Shown here: positions 38,141 through 47,427 of the stretch, one piece after another
How the letters are laid out: each line of letters starts with the position of its first letter
Numbering within the stretch: the stretch's first letter is position 1
DNA from: Streptomyces sp. NBC_01463
GTDB taxonomy: Bacteria > Actinomycetota > Actinomycetes > Streptomycetales > Streptomycetaceae
NCBI GenBank assembly: GCA_036227345.1
Contig: CP109468.1
Coordinates: forward strand, 434,001 to 498,000
Direction of reading: 5' to 3'
Length of the DNA stretch: 64,000 nucleotides
Made by a program: the position numbers and the translations under genes
The notes under the pieces: model-generated
Database searches by the model: none
What the model saw: only the letters and a program-made list of their open reading frames with translations
Told to the model about the DNA's origin: nothing

Positions 38141-39567
38141 GCGAGTCGGACCGGCTGTCGCCGGAGCGGTTGCGGACCCTGTTCCTGTTCGAGGAGCTCA
38201 GTGAGGAGCAGCTGGGCTGGCTGGCGGAGCGCGGCCGCACCGAACAGCGTCCGGCGGGTGAGGCTGTGTACGAGGAGGGCGAGGCCGCCACGTGCTTCTT
38301 CGTACTGCTCGGCGGGGCGATCGCGCTGAGCCGGGTGCTGCACGGCGACGACGTGGAGGTCAGCCGGACGGATCAGCGCGGGGTGTACGCCGGTGCGACC
38401 CGGTCCTATCTGGGCGACCGGGTCGAGCAGCGGTACGCGCACACGCTGCGGGCGGTCACGGACGCCGAGTTCTTCGTGCTGCCGGCCGAGGAGTTCGCGT
38501 ACGCGGTGCGGACCTGGTTCCCGATGGCGCTGCATCTGCTGGAGGGGCTGTTCTTCGGTTCGCGGGCCGCCAACGCGATCGTCAACGAGCGGGAACGCCT
38601 GCTGGCGCTGGCCTCGCTGTCGGCGGGGCTCACGCATGAGCTGAACAACCCGGCGGCGGCCGCGGTGCGGGCCACCGCCGCGCTGCGGGAGCGGGTGACC
38701 GGGATGCGGCACAAGCTCGCCATGATCGCCGACGGCCGGCTGGACGGTTCCGAACTGCACCGTCTCGTCGAGCTGCAGGACGACGCGGTGCGACGCGCGG
38801 GCGAGGCCGACGCGCTGCCCGCTCTCGCCGCCGCCGACGCCGAGGACGCGGTCGGCGACTGGCTGCAGGAGCACGGGGTGGCGGGCGGCTGGGAGCTGGC
38901 CCCCACCCTGGTCTCCGCCGGCATCGGCGTCCCGTGGCTGGACGCGGCCGCCACCACCGTCGGCGCGGACAATCTCGTCCCTACGGTGCGCTGGCTGGCG
39001 TACACCGTGGACACGGAGCTGCTGATGGGCGAGATCGACGACGCGGTGACGCGTATCTCCGGCCTGGTGGGCGCCGCCCAGCAGTACGCCCAGCTGGACC
39101 GGGCACCCCAGCAGACCGTCGACGTGCACACCCTGCTGGACGCGACCCTGACGATGCTCCAGGCGAAGATCCCGGCCGGGGTGCGGGTGGTCAGGGAGTA
39201 CGACCGCGAGCTGCCGCCCGTGTCCGCGTACGGGGCCGAACTCAACCAGGTGTGGACGAACCTGATCGTCAACGCGTTCGACGCGATGCCCGACGGGGGC
39301 ACGCTGACCCTGCGGACCTGGCGGGCCGAGGACCGGCTGTTCGTCGAGGTCGCGGACACCGGCACGGGTATTCCGGACGCGATCAGGCCCCGGATCTTCG
39401 AGCCGTTCTTCACCACGAAGCCGGTCGGTGAGGGCACGGGTCTCGGCCTGGACATCTCGTACCGCATCGTCGTCAACAAGCACCGCGGGGACATCCGGGT
39501 CACCTCCGAGCCGGGAGACACGCGTTTCACGGTCTGCCTGCCGATCGGGCCGCCCGAGGAGGCGTGA
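38137..39567 (+). CDS. Histidine kinase with cyclic-nucleotide-binding domain
   Basis: 476 residues, no membrane segment. N-terminal CNB/CRP-like sensor domain (~15-140, LFLFEELSEEQLGWLAERG then RPAGEAVYEEGEAATCFFVL). The phosphoacceptor H-box is LSAGLTHELNNPAAAAVRA. The HATPase domain shows N-box (QVWTNLIVNAFDAMP), G1 (VADTGTGIP), F-box (FEPFFTTKP) and G2 (GEGTGLGLD). Starts at GTG inside the GTGA overlap with the receiver-flavoprotein gene, its evident partner. Ligand of the sensor domain (cyclic nucleotide or another small molecule) is unknown. Confidence 0.9.
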   Translation: MSESDRLSPERLRTLFLFEELSEEQLGWLAERGRTEQRPAGEAVYEEGEAATCFFVLLGGAIALSRVLHGDDVEVSRTDQRGVYAGATRSYLGDRVEQRYAHTLRAVTDAEFFVLPAEEFAYAVRTWFPMALHLLEGLFFGSRAANAIVNERERLLALASLSAGLTHELNNPAAAAVRATAALRERVTGMRHKLAMIADGRLDGSELHRLVELQDDAVRRAGEADALPALAAADAEDAVGDWLQEHGVAGGWELAPTLVSAGIGVPWLDAAATTVGADNLVPTVRWLAYTVDTELLMGEIDDAVTRISGLVGAAQQYAQLDRAPQQTVDVHTLLDATLTMLQAKIPAGVRVVREYDRELPPVSAYGAELNQVWTNLIVNAFDAMPDGGTLTLRTWRAEDRLFVEVADTGTGIPDAIRPRIFEPFFTTKPVGEGTGLGLDISYRIVVNKHRGDIRVTSEPGDTRFTVCLPIGPPEEA

Positions 39568-39602
39568 GATCCTGCGCCGGGCATGGTGCGGCCGGAAAGC
39601 AG

Positions 39603-39633
39603 TTGACCTCAAGTCCGCTTGAGCTCCTAGCGT
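39603..39633 (+). promoter_or_regulatory. MerR/SoxR-type promoter with operator in a 19-bp spacer
   Basis: TTGACC (-35, 39603-39608) and TAGCGT (-10, 39628-39633) are separated by 19 bases, the overlong spacer typical of MerR-family-activated promoters. The spacer holds CTCAAG-TCCG-CTTGAG, close to the SoxR box (CCTCAAGT...ACTTGAGG). The downstream gene is an ABC exporter; an ABC transporter is also a known SoxR target in S. coelicolor. Confidence 0.6.
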
Positions 39634-39705
39634 TCTGTCTGCGCCCCCGGTCCGCGTCCGGCCACCGGGAGCCGCGTCGGCTTTTTCGCACCCCGGAGGC
39701 ACCGC

Positions 39706-41613
39706 ATGAGTATGGAAGTCACCGCTTGGTCATCGCTGCACAGCGCGATGAACGCCCAACAGGACCGCAGACCCTTCTCCCGGGCCACCCTGCGCCGGAT
39801 CGCCGACTTCGCCCGGCCCCGCCGCCGCCAGCTCCTGCGCTTCCTGCTGCTGAGCATCGTGATGGCTCTGCTGGCGGTGGCCACGCCGGTGCTGGCCGGC
39901 CATGTCGTCGACGCGATCGTGCAGGGCAAGGACAGCGGCACCGTGACCCGGCTCGCGCTGCTGATCGCCGTGATCGCGGTGGCGGAGGCGGGTCTCGGCC
40001 TGCTGACCCGGCTGCTGTCGGCGACGCTCGGTGAGGGTCTGATCCTGGACCTGCGGACCGCGGTCTTCGACCATGTCCAGCGGATGCCGGTCGCGTTCTT
40101 CACCCGGACCCGGACCGGCGCCCTGGTGAGCCGGCTCAACAACGACGTGATCGGGGCGCAGCGGGCGTTCAGCAACACCCTGTCCGGGGTGGTCTCCAAT
40201 CTGGTGACGCTGCTGCTGACCCTGGCGGTGATGCTGACCATCTCGTGGCAGATCACCCTGCTCGCGCTGGTCCTGCTGCCGGTCTTCGTGGTACCCGCCC
40301 GCCGGATGGGCTCCCGGATGGCGCGGATGCAGCGCGAGGCGGCCGCTCACAACGCCGCGATGGGCACGCAGATGACCGAGCGCTTCTCCGCCCCCGGTGC
40401 CACGCTCGTCAAGCTCTTCGGCCGGCCCGCCGACGAGTCCGCGGAGTTCGCCGCCCGAGCGAGCCGGGTCCGTGACATCGGTATCCGTACGGCCATGGCG
40501 CAGTCCACGTTCATCACGGCGCTCACCCTGGTGTCCGCGCTGGCGCTGGCGCTGGTCTACGGACTCGGCGGCTACTACGCCCTCCGCGGCAGTCTGGAAC
40601 CGGGCGCGGTCGTCTCCCTCGCCCTGCTGCTGACCCGGCTGTACGCGCCGCTGACGGCGCTGGCCGGTGCCCGGGTGGAGGTGATGAGCGCGCTGGTGAG
40701 CTTCGAGCGGGTCTTCGAGATCCTGGACCTGAAGCCGCTGATCGCCGAGAAGCCGGACGCCCGGAAGGTCCCGGAGGGTCCGGTGTCCGTCGAGTTCGAC
40801 GGTGTCTCGTTCGGCTACCCCTCCGCCGACAAGGTCTCGCTCGCCTCCCTGGAGGAGGTCGCTACGCTCGATTCGCGTGGCGGGACGGAGGTCCTGCACG
40901 AGGTCTCCTTCCGCGCCGAACCCGGCCGGATGATCGCGCTGGTCGGCTCGTCCGGCGCGGGGAAGTCGACGATCGCGCAGCTGCTGCCGCGGCTGTACGA
41001 CGCCGATGCGGGTGCGGTGCGGCTGGGCGGCGTGGACGTACGCGATCTGACGGCCGAGTCGATCCGCGAGACGCTCGGCATGGTCACCCAGGACGGGCAC
41101 CTCTTCCATGAGTCGGTGCGCGCCAATCTGACCCTGGCCAGGCCCGGGGCCGGCGAGGACGAGATCTGGGACGCGCTGCGGCGCTCCCGGCTGGACGGTC
41201 TGGTGGCCTCGCTGCCCGACGGGCTCGACACGGTCGTGGGCGAGCGCGGTTACCGGCTCTCCGGCGGTGAGCGGCAACGGCTGACGATCGCCCGGCTGCT
41301 GCTGGCCCGCCAGCGTGTGGTGATCCTCGACGAGGCGACCGCGCACCTCGACTCCACGTCGGAGGCCGCGGTGCAGGAGGCTCTGGCCGAGGCGCTGGAG
41401 GGACGCACCGCGGTGGTGATCGCCCACCGTCTGTCGACGGTTCGGGCGGCCGATCTGATCCTCGTCATCGAGGAGGGCCGGGTGGTCGAGCGCGGGACCC
41501 ACACGGAGCTGCTGGCTGCGGGCGGCCGGTACGAGGAGCTGTACCGGACGCAGTTCGACGCGCCGGCGGTGGCGGACGGGGCAGAGGACGGGGCACACGC
41601 GAAGTCCCTCTGA
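39706..41613 (+). CDS. ABC exporter, fused membrane and ATPase domains
   Basis: 635-residue half-transporter of the MsbA/MDR type. Membrane domain about residues 45-330; ATPase domain with Walker A (GSSGAGKST, near 414), signature LSGGERQRLT, Walker B VVILDEATAHLD, switch His IAHRLST. A 20-residue insertion (DKVSLASLEEVATLD) sits between the first ATPase strand and Walker A, not seen in the ABC exporter at 13866. RBS GGAGG and ATG at 39706. The SoxR-like promoter suggests it removes redox-active compounds or antibiotics. A strong bidirectional hairpin follows. Confidence 0.9.
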   Translation: MSMEVTAWSSLHSAMNAQQDRRPFSRATLRRIADFARPRRRQLLRFLLLSIVMALLAVATPVLAGHVVDAIVQGKDSGTVTRLALLIAVIAVAEAGLGLLTRLLSATLGEGLILDLRTAVFDHVQRMPVAFFTRTRTGALVSRLNNDVIGAQRAFSNTLSGVVSNLVTLLLTLAVMLTISWQITLLALVLLPVFVVPARRMGSRMARMQREAAAHNAAMGTQMTERFSAPGATLVKLFGRPADESAEFAARASRVRDIGIRTAMAQSTFITALTLVSALALALVYGLGGYYALRGSLEPGAVVSLALLLTRLYAPLTALAGARVEVMSALVSFERVFEILDLKPLIAEKPDARKVPEGPVSVEFDGVSFGYPSADKVSLASLEEVATLDSRGGTEVLHEVSFRAEPGRMIALVGSSGAGKSTIAQLLPRLYDADAGAVRLGGVDVRDLTAESIRETLGMVTQDGHLFHESVRANLTLARPGAGEDEIWDALRRSRLDGLVASLPDGLDTVVGERGYRLSGGERQRLTIARLLLARQRVVILDEATAHLDSTSEAAVQEALAEALEGRTAVVIAHRLSTVRAADLILVIEEGRVVERGTHTELLAAGGRYEELYRTQFDAPAVADGAEDGAHAKSL

Positions 41614-41638
41614 GTCCTGGGTGGTGCGGCACGCAGAG

Positions 41639-41672
41639 GAATGCCCCCGGTCCGTGCGAACCGGGGGCATTC
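41639..41672. terminator. Bidirectional terminator
   Basis: GAATGCCCCCGGT (41639-41651) pairs with ACCGGGGGCATTC (41660-41672), 13-bp perfect stem with an 8-base loop, in the gap between convergent genes. Confidence 0.82.
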
Positions 41673-41695
41673 GTGCGTGCGGTCTGCGGGGACGG

Positions 41696-42532
41696 TCAGT
41701 CGGTGTCGGTCTCCTCGGCGGTGACGGCACCGGTGGCGGCGTCGATGCCGACCGTGGTCTCGTTCCACGCCTTGTCGACCACATCCACGGACCAGACCAG
41801 GACGTTCTTGTCGTTGTCGTCCAGGTCGAGGGAGGTGACGGTGCCCTTCTTCTTGTCCGTGGCGGCCTTCGCCGCCTGCTGCGCGGTCTGCTTGGCCCCT
41901 GCCATCCGGTCGGCCAGCTTGCTCTTCTCCTCGGCGTCCTGACCGGGGTCCTCGGTGGACTGGATCACCTTGCCGGAGACGGCGTCGACGCGGACGTTGT
42001 GCTCGGTGCCGTCCTTGGCGACGACGACCGCGACCCACTCCGGGCCGGTGGCGGCCGGCGAGGCACTGGGCGAGGCGCTGGGCGAGGCGCTGGTGCCGCT
42101 CGGGGACGGGCTCGTGCTGGCGCTCGCGCTGGGCGAGGCGCTCTCGTCGCGGTCGGTGTCGTCGTCCGACTCCCCCGGTCCGCGCAGGTCGAGTTCCATC
42201 ACCTTGCTGCCCGCGACGGCGCCCTCGGCCGTGGTGACGGCCTTGTCGAACGTGATCTTCGCGGCGCCGAGCAGGGTCTTGCGGTCCTTCTGGTCCTCGG
42301 TCAGCGTGGCAGTCGGCGACGCGCTCTTGCTCGCACCGGACGACGGGGTGGTCGTCCGCTCCGGGACGGCGCGCGCCGCTTCCGAGGTAGCCGTGCCCGT
42401 CGACGTGCCGCCGCTGTCCTGGCCGCAGCCGGTCAGCAGCGCCGCGGCCAGCAGCACGCCGGCGGCGCCGGCCGCGCGGAGGCGGTGGGTACGGAGGAAG
42501 CCGGTGTTCTTCGGTGAGGGTTCACATGTCAT
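41696..42532 (-). CDS. PepSY-domain lipoprotein
   Basis: 278 residues. Lipoprotein signal with LLTGC (Cys near residue 36). Two PepSY-type segments: one around KITFDKAVTTAEGAVAGSKVMELDL ending in WVAVVVAKDGTEHNVRVDAVSGKVI, the second in the last ~70 residues ending in VDVVDKAWNETTVGIDAATGAV. A Ser/Pro/Ala low-complexity linker (residues ~130-165) splits the first. PepSY proteins sit outside the membrane and often inhibit proteases or accompany sensor kinases. No kinase gene is adjacent. Start chosen at ATG 42532, which begins directly at the signal. Confidence 0.85.
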   Translation of the reverse strand: MTCEPSPKNTGFLRTHRLRAAGAAGVLLAAALLTGCGQDSGGTSTGTATSEAARAVPERTTTPSSGASKSASPTATLTEDQKDRKTLLGAAKITFDKAVTTAEGAVAGSKVMELDLRGPGESDDDTDRDESASPSASASTSPSPSGTSASPSASPSASPAATGPEWVAVVVAKDGTEHNVRVDAVSGKVIQSTEDPGQDAEEKSKLADRMAGAKQTAQQAAKAATDKKKGTVTSLDLDDNDKNVLVWSVDVVDKAWNETTVGIDAATGAVTAEETDTD

Positions 42533-42610
42533 GCCGGCATGCCTAACCGCCGCACCGTCCCGGCATGACGTCCCACCGCCCGGAGTCACCCGATCAACCA
42601 CGAACCGGCT

Positions 42611-44008
42611 TCAGGACTGCTCGTCCTCGGGGATGCTGACCAGCCACCGGGTCGCGCGCCGGGGCCTGAGGTAGAGGGCCCAGTAGAGCGTGGCGACCGC
42701 CGTGATCCCGCCGGTCCAGAGCAGGTACTCGGTCTCCTGCTGGGTCAGGATGTAGGCGAGGACGACGATGAGCAGGACCGGGACCGCCGGCCAGAGCGGC
42801 ATCCGCCAGGCGGGGGCGTGGCGGTGGGAGCCGCGCCGGCAGAGCAGCGCGGCGACGGCCACCAGCAGGTACATCGCGGTGACCGAGACGCCGGTGACGC
42901 CGTACAGGGTGTCGAGGTTGACGAAGCAGAGGGCGGCGCCCGGAATGCCGACGAGGAGCGTCGCGACCCACGGCGAGCCGAACCGGCCGAGCCGGGACAG
43001 TGCCTGGTTGACGGGTGCCGGCCAGGCCTTGTCGCGGGCGGAGGCGAACAGCACCCGGGAGTTCTGGATGACCATGACGATGCCCGCGTTGATGATGGCG
43101 AGGGCGACGCAGAGGCTGACGAACGTGCCCACGGCCGAGTTGGACCAGGCCTCGACCATGCCGCTGAGGTCGCCGGAGGTCAGGGCCGCGAGGTCGGGGG
43201 CGCCGACGGTGATGGCGATGACGGGGACCAGGATGACCGCCGTCGAGATGGCGAGCGTGGCGAGGACGGTGCGGGCGACGTTGCGCCGGGGGTTCTCCAG
43301 CTCCTCCGAGAGGTAGACGGCCGTGGAGAAGCCCTGCGTGATGAAGAGGGCGATGGCGAGACCGGAGACGACCATCATCGCGGTGACGGTCGAGCTGGTG
43401 CCGCCGGGGGCGGCGACCGAGCCGTGCACCAGCGCGGAGGCGCCGCGTTCGGAGTGGGCGAACCCGAGGACGGCGACCACACCGGCGGCGATCACCTCCA
43501 GCACGAGGAAGATGCCGGTGATCCACGCGTTGGCGCGCAGGTCGAGGAGGCCCGCGAGGGTGGCGAGCAGCATGACGCCCGCCCCGGCGACGGAGGCCGG
43601 GATGTGCACGAGCGGCGCCAGGTAGTCGGCGGTCCCCATGGCGATGACCGGCGGCACGATCATCACGACGAGCAGGGAGAGCACGAACACGAGCCAGCCC
43701 GCAAGCCTGCCCGCCATCGTCGACACCATGGCGTACTCGCCGCCGGCGCTGGGGATGAGGGTGCCCAGTTCCGAGTAGCAGAACGCCACCGCGATACAGA
43801 GGAGCGAGCCGATGCCGATGGTGAGCGCGGTGTAGGTGCCGAGGCTGGAGAACAGGTCGGGCACCACCACGAAGAGGGTGGAGGCGGGAGTCACGCAGGA
43901 GAGCGTGAGCAGGGTCCCTCCGACGACGCCGATGGAACGCTTGAGCTTCTGCGGGGTGGGGCCGGTCGCGGGGGCGAGCGCCTGTGGAGCGCTGAGCGTG
44001 TCGGTCAT
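42611..44008 (-). CDS. APC-superfamily amino-acid permease
   Basis: 465-residue membrane protein with about 12 hydrophobic segments. Conserved APC elements: the first helix IGVVGGTLLTLSCVTPASTL, ELGTLIPSAGGEYAMVSTMAG, and the cytoplasmic EELENPRRNVART loop. Substrate not determinable. It differs from the permease at 29472 and carries no linked enzyme gene. Starts at ATG 44008. Its promoter must lie in the 368-base gap upstream. Confidence 0.88.
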   Translation of the reverse strand: MTDTLSAPQALAPATGPTPQKLKRSIGVVGGTLLTLSCVTPASTLFVVVPDLFSSLGTYTALTIGIGSLLCIAVAFCYSELGTLIPSAGGEYAMVSTMAGRLAGWLVFVLSLLVVMIVPPVIAMGTADYLAPLVHIPASVAGAGVMLLATLAGLLDLRANAWITGIFLVLEVIAAGVVAVLGFAHSERGASALVHGSVAAPGGTSSTVTAMMVVSGLAIALFITQGFSTAVYLSEELENPRRNVARTVLATLAISTAVILVPVIAITVGAPDLAALTSGDLSGMVEAWSNSAVGTFVSLCVALAIINAGIVMVIQNSRVLFASARDKAWPAPVNQALSRLGRFGSPWVATLLVGIPGAALCFVNLDTLYGVTGVSVTAMYLLVAVAALLCRRGSHRHAPAWRMPLWPAVPVLLIVVLAYILTQQETEYLLWTGGITAVATLYWALYLRPRRATRWLVSIPEDEQS

Positions 44009-44376
44009 CGAGTCGGGTTCCGATCAACAGGTGCGGTCTCTGAGCGCGGGAGCGGTATCGCCTCCGGACGGGGTGTGCTGGATGGTTCCGGTGCTCCCAG
44101 CGCGTCATGCAATACCGACGCGTTCCGCAGGTCAATAGCAGATTTCCTTCGGAATTCGTTGCCACGGCGCCAGGGATCAACGATTTGTCATCAAGATCGC
44201 ATCAGGACAACGGGATCGGCCCCTGCGGGAACCGCAGGGTGGGCGCGCGAAAAGTTTCGTTCAAATCCACCGCCCGTTCCCTGTCGCGCCGCGTGCGCCC
44301 GGCCTGGGGGCGCCGCGTCCGCGGGAATTGCCGCCCGCGGGTCGCGATCCGCGGGCTTTGGTGCGAGCCTGGATGC
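44009..44376. other. Intergenic region, divergent promoters
   Basis: Less GC-rich than the rest between about 44110 and 44275, with TTCCTTCGGAA (44147-44157 region, a short inverted repeat) and TTTGTCATCAAG. It should carry the promoters of the APC permease and of the small gene at 44377. No gene seen. Confidence 0.4.
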
Positions 44377-44694
44377 ATGACCTGGGCGTCCTGGACGACT
44401 CGCGGAATATATTCGGGGCACGGCGGCGTGCTCACCGAAGAGGTCGGGCCGCTGTCCGGCGACCTGACCGTGCACACCACATGGGCCGAGGGCACGGCGC
44501 AGATCACCGTGCAGTACACCGACGCGGCCGACTGGTTCACGATGGCGGGCAGCCCCGTTCCGTGCCCGTCGGAGGAAGCCAGCCGTACGCTGCACGAGGC
44601 CGCGGTGGAAGCGGTCAGGCAGGGCTCGGCGGCCACGGTCCCGACCGGTCACTCCGGCCCCGACGTCGCGGCGGGCGAAGCGGCCACGGAGTAA
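44377..44694 (+). CDS. Small protein of unknown function
   Basis: 105 residues (MTWASWTTRGIYSGHG...). No signal peptide or membrane segment. Middle part is strand-like (LTVHTTWAEGTAQITVQYTD), the end acidic and Ala-rich. I do not recognise it. The RBS is weak (GAGCCTGG), but the frame ends just before a strong bidirectional terminator and codon usage looks coding, so it is probably real. AT-rich GGAATATATTC lies just inside the coding start. Confidence 0.6.
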   Translation: MTWASWTTRGIYSGHGGVLTEEVGPLSGDLTVHTTWAEGTAQITVQYTDAADWFTMAGSPVPCPSEEASRTLHEAAVEAVRQGSAATVPTGHSGPDVAAGEAATE

Positions 44695-44703
44695 CGGCGC
44701 GAC

Positions 44704-44743
44704 GACGAAGGGCCCGTACACGCGTGTGTACGGGCCCTTCGTC
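44704..44743. terminator. Strong bidirectional terminator
   Basis: Perfect 18-bp stem (44704-44721 with 44726-44743) and a 4-base GCGT loop in an 81-base convergent gap. Confidence 0.85.
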
Positions 44744-44775
44744 GGTCCGGAGACGGCCGCGCTCGGGACACGGGG

Positions 44776-46374
44776 TCAGCCGGTGTCGCGGACCGCCACG
44801 ATGCCGTTGAAGACGCCCACGTACGCCGTCCCGTCGGGGCCGATGGTGACCGGCGCCCAGTTGTTGTCGTACGAGGGTCCGGTGCCGGTGAGTTTCGTCC
44901 AGCGGCGTTGCCCGGTGCGGTAGTCGACGGCGGTGAGGTACCAGGCGTCGATGCCGAGGATGTTGGGCTGCTTCTCGTAGAAGTAGAGCAGGCCGTTGGC
45001 GGTGGAGAGCTTGGGCACCGTGGAGGGTGAGCGGACGGCGCTGTTCCAGACCGTGTCGCAGCCGCTGCCGTCGGGCCGAACGTCGATGCGGGCGACGCCG
45101 CCGACGACGCTGCGGCCGAGGAGCAGCGTGGTGACGTTCTCGTAGCCGTAGTTGTTCTCGACGACGAGGCTGTTGCCCCAGCTGATCATGGAGTTGTCGG
45201 TGGTGGAGGCTCCGGAGCCGAAGACCGGGACCTTGCAGACGAGCCGCTGGTCGTCGGGGACGCCCGGGGCCCGGCGGTAGACGAGGACGTTCATCCGGTC
45301 GTCGGCGTTGTCGGTGATGGCGACGTAGTCGTCCCCGTCACCGAAGAGGTCGGGCGTGGTGCCCGAACCCTGGTTGACCGAGCCGGGTTTGGTGCCGGTC
45401 CCCCGGTCGTACGTCTGCCGCCACTGGATGTGCGGGGTGCCGTCGGCCGTCGCCGCGAAGCTGTAGAGGGCGTGGTCGGTGACGATGGAGACGCCGTCCT
45501 CGGCGACGGAGAAGGAGTTCTGGATCTCCTCGCCGGTGAGCTGGACGAAGCGCACGGCGGAGGTCCGCGGGTCGACCGTGCCGACCCGGCCCAGCCTGGT
45601 CACCCACCAGATGCGGCCCTGCCAGTCGGGCATGACGGAGGTGACGGGGTCGCAGGTGCCGCTCGGGTAGAGGTTCGTCCAGCTGACGCAGTCGTGCGGC
45701 ACCTGCGCGGTGAGGTCCCAGTCGTCGACGACGGTGAAGTGCCAGCTGCCGTCGGCGGCCTGTCCGTGGGCGATGCGCTGGATGTGCTGGCGGGAGTCGG
45801 CGAGGACGACGCGGTCCTGGTCGTCGAGGTAGAAGTAGGCGCCGCCCGAGGTGTCCTTGAAGATCTTCGAGAAGTCGAGCCGGGTGAGGGCCTCGACGGT
45901 CGAGGAGCGCTGCGGCAGTGCGTACTCGGCGAGGGTGTCGAGGGTGCGCGGGTCCAGGAGCTTGAGGAGGAACCCGGTGAACGTGCCGCACACCGTGATC
46001 AGCCGGCCCGCCGCGTCGAAGGTGGCGGTGGCGCACTCGCCGCCCAGGGGCGCGATCTGTTCGCTGCTGACCTCGGGGCTGCGGCCGAGCGGCCCCGAGT
46101 ACGGGTGGGTGCCGCTGCCGGCCGCGTCGGCGTGCATGCCGCTGCGGCCGTTGGGCGCGAGGAAGGGATGCTGGGGCGGGGCCTGTCCGGGGACGGGCAC
46201 GGCCGTGGCCGGGCCGCCCTCGTAGTCACTGACCAGCCGGTGCCCGGGGGCCCGGGGTATGTCGGCCGCGGCGGCCGGTGTGCCGGACACCATGAGCGTC
46301 GTGGCGCAGAGGGCCAGCGCCAGTACCAGTGCGCGCAGGGGTCCACTTCTGGACAGCGGGGACAGCGGGGACAT
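44776..46374 (-). CDS. Secreted PQQ-like beta-propeller protein of unknown function
   Basis: 532 residues with a Sec signal (SRSGPLRALVLALALCATTL to PAAAADI). The rest reads as repeated beta-blades (DAAGRLITVCGTFTGFLLKL, DWQGRIWWVTRLGRVGTVDP, GPDGTAYVGVFNGIVAVRD), as in quinoprotein-like propellers, but I see no quinone-binding or catalytic motif. Six or so Cys in the mature part could form disulfides. Start chosen at ATG 46374 with GAGGAG 6 bases upstream, which puts the signal at the N terminus; in-frame upstream starts add a Pro/Arg stretch. Single-gene unit with a terminator at its end. Confidence 0.82.
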   Translation of the reverse strand: MSPLSPLSRSGPLRALVLALALCATTLMVSGTPAAAADIPRAPGHRLVSDYEGGPATAVPVPGQAPPQHPFLAPNGRSGMHADAAGSGTHPYSGPLGRSPEVSSEQIAPLGGECATATFDAAGRLITVCGTFTGFLLKLLDPRTLDTLAEYALPQRSSTVEALTRLDFSKIFKDTSGGAYFYLDDQDRVVLADSRQHIQRIAHGQAADGSWHFTVVDDWDLTAQVPHDCVSWTNLYPSGTCDPVTSVMPDWQGRIWWVTRLGRVGTVDPRTSAVRFVQLTGEEIQNSFSVAEDGVSIVTDHALYSFAATADGTPHIQWRQTYDRGTGTKPGSVNQGSGTTPDLFGDGDDYVAITDNADDRMNVLVYRRAPGVPDDQRLVCKVPVFGSGASTTDNSMISWGNSLVVENNYGYENVTTLLLGRSVVGGVARIDVRPDGSGCDTVWNSAVRSPSTVPKLSTANGLLYFYEKQPNILGIDAWYLTAVDYRTGQRRWTKLTGTGPSYDNNWAPVTIGPDGTAYVGVFNGIVAVRDTG

Positions 46375-46521
46375 CGGACTCCTCGGTCGGGGGCGGGGGT
46401 CGCGCCGCCGCCCGACGCTAGGGCGAGGTCCTTGAGGTGTCCATGGAAATGCAGGGCGTTTCATGGACGCTTCACGGTGGTGCAATGTTGCCCGCGTGAC
46501 GCCCGGCGCCTCTGGTGCGTC

Positions 46522-47247
46522 TCAACGCCGCCCGCCGGTGCGGCGGTCCAGCATCTCGCGCCGGATCGCGGCGGCCGTGGTCCTGGCCCGGTCCGACGCG
46601 GTGCCGCGGTCCGCCTGGGCGGGTACGAAGCGGTGCAGCGGCCGGGCGCAGTACGGACACGGGGTGTCGGCCGCGAGCAGCCGGCCGTCCTCGCACTGCG
46701 GCCCGTCGCAGCGCCCGGGCCGGAGCAGCCGCTCGGCGATCTCCATCGGCTGCCGCCTGCGCCCGTCCTCGTCCTTCTCGTGGAGCGCGTGGGACCAGCG
46801 GGCGTTCCACCGGCGCTCCATCCGGTCCAGGAGCTGGTCGGGGCTGCGGCGGCCCAGTTCCCGCCGGATCAGGGCGACGAGTTCGTTCGGATACCCGCCG
46901 GTGAACTCCCGCGCGAGCGGCGGCGGAAGCGCGTGCAGGAGATAGCCGACCGGGTCGGCCCCTGGCCGCTGCCACTGTCTGCACCGGCAGTCGCCGTCGG
47001 CCGGGAGCGGCGTTCCGCAGCGCCCGCACAGTCCTCGGCAGTCACCGCAGAGTCCGTGATCGAGTCCGTCCAGATGCGGGGCGGGCGCCCGGCCGCACTC
47101 CCGGCAGCAGGACGCGCACAGCCCGCAGAGGCGTTCACCGCCGACGGCCTTCGTCCAGGGCCGTTGCTGGCACCGGCAGCAGCGGCCGCTGTGGCAGTGC
47201 TCGTGGTGAACGGCGCCCGGATCGCGTCCCGGAGGAGGAAATGACAT
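46522..47247 (-). CDS. Cys-rich zinc-ribbon protein of unknown function
   Basis: 241 residues. The first ~90 contain many CxxC knuckles (RCCRCQQRP, RLCGLCASCCRECG, GLCGDCRGLCGRCG, DCRCRQW), enough for several zinc sites. The middle is helical (ALIRRELGRRSPDQLLDRMERRW), and a last pair CDGPQC/PCPYCARPL adds another possible ribbon. No signal peptide, so cytoplasmic. Start at ATG 47247. Part of the reading frame extends upstream without Cys knuckles and is probably not coding. I cannot name a function. Confidence 0.75.
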   Translation of the reverse strand: MSFPPPGRDPGAVHHEHCHSGRCCRCQQRPWTKAVGGERLCGLCASCCRECGRAPAPHLDGLDHGLCGDCRGLCGRCGTPLPADGDCRCRQWQRPGADPVGYLLHALPPPLAREFTGGYPNELVALIRRELGRRSPDQLLDRMERRWNARWSHALHEKDEDGRRRQPMEIAERLLRPGRCDGPQCEDGRLLAADTPCPYCARPLHRFVPAQADRGTASDRARTTAAAIRREMLDRRTGGRR

Positions 47248-47427
47248 GGCTGCGCTCTCCGGGCCCGGCTCGGTGCGGCACCCGGTGGCGGTTCCCGCGC
47301 CGGGCGGGGCAGCGGTCCGGCCCGGCTCCGCGCCCCACCCGACCGTCGCACACCGGCGGGCCCGCGGACCCCGGGAGACCGCATGGTGCACCGGGCCGAC
47401 CGTAATGATCATGTCTCGGTGCGGTCC

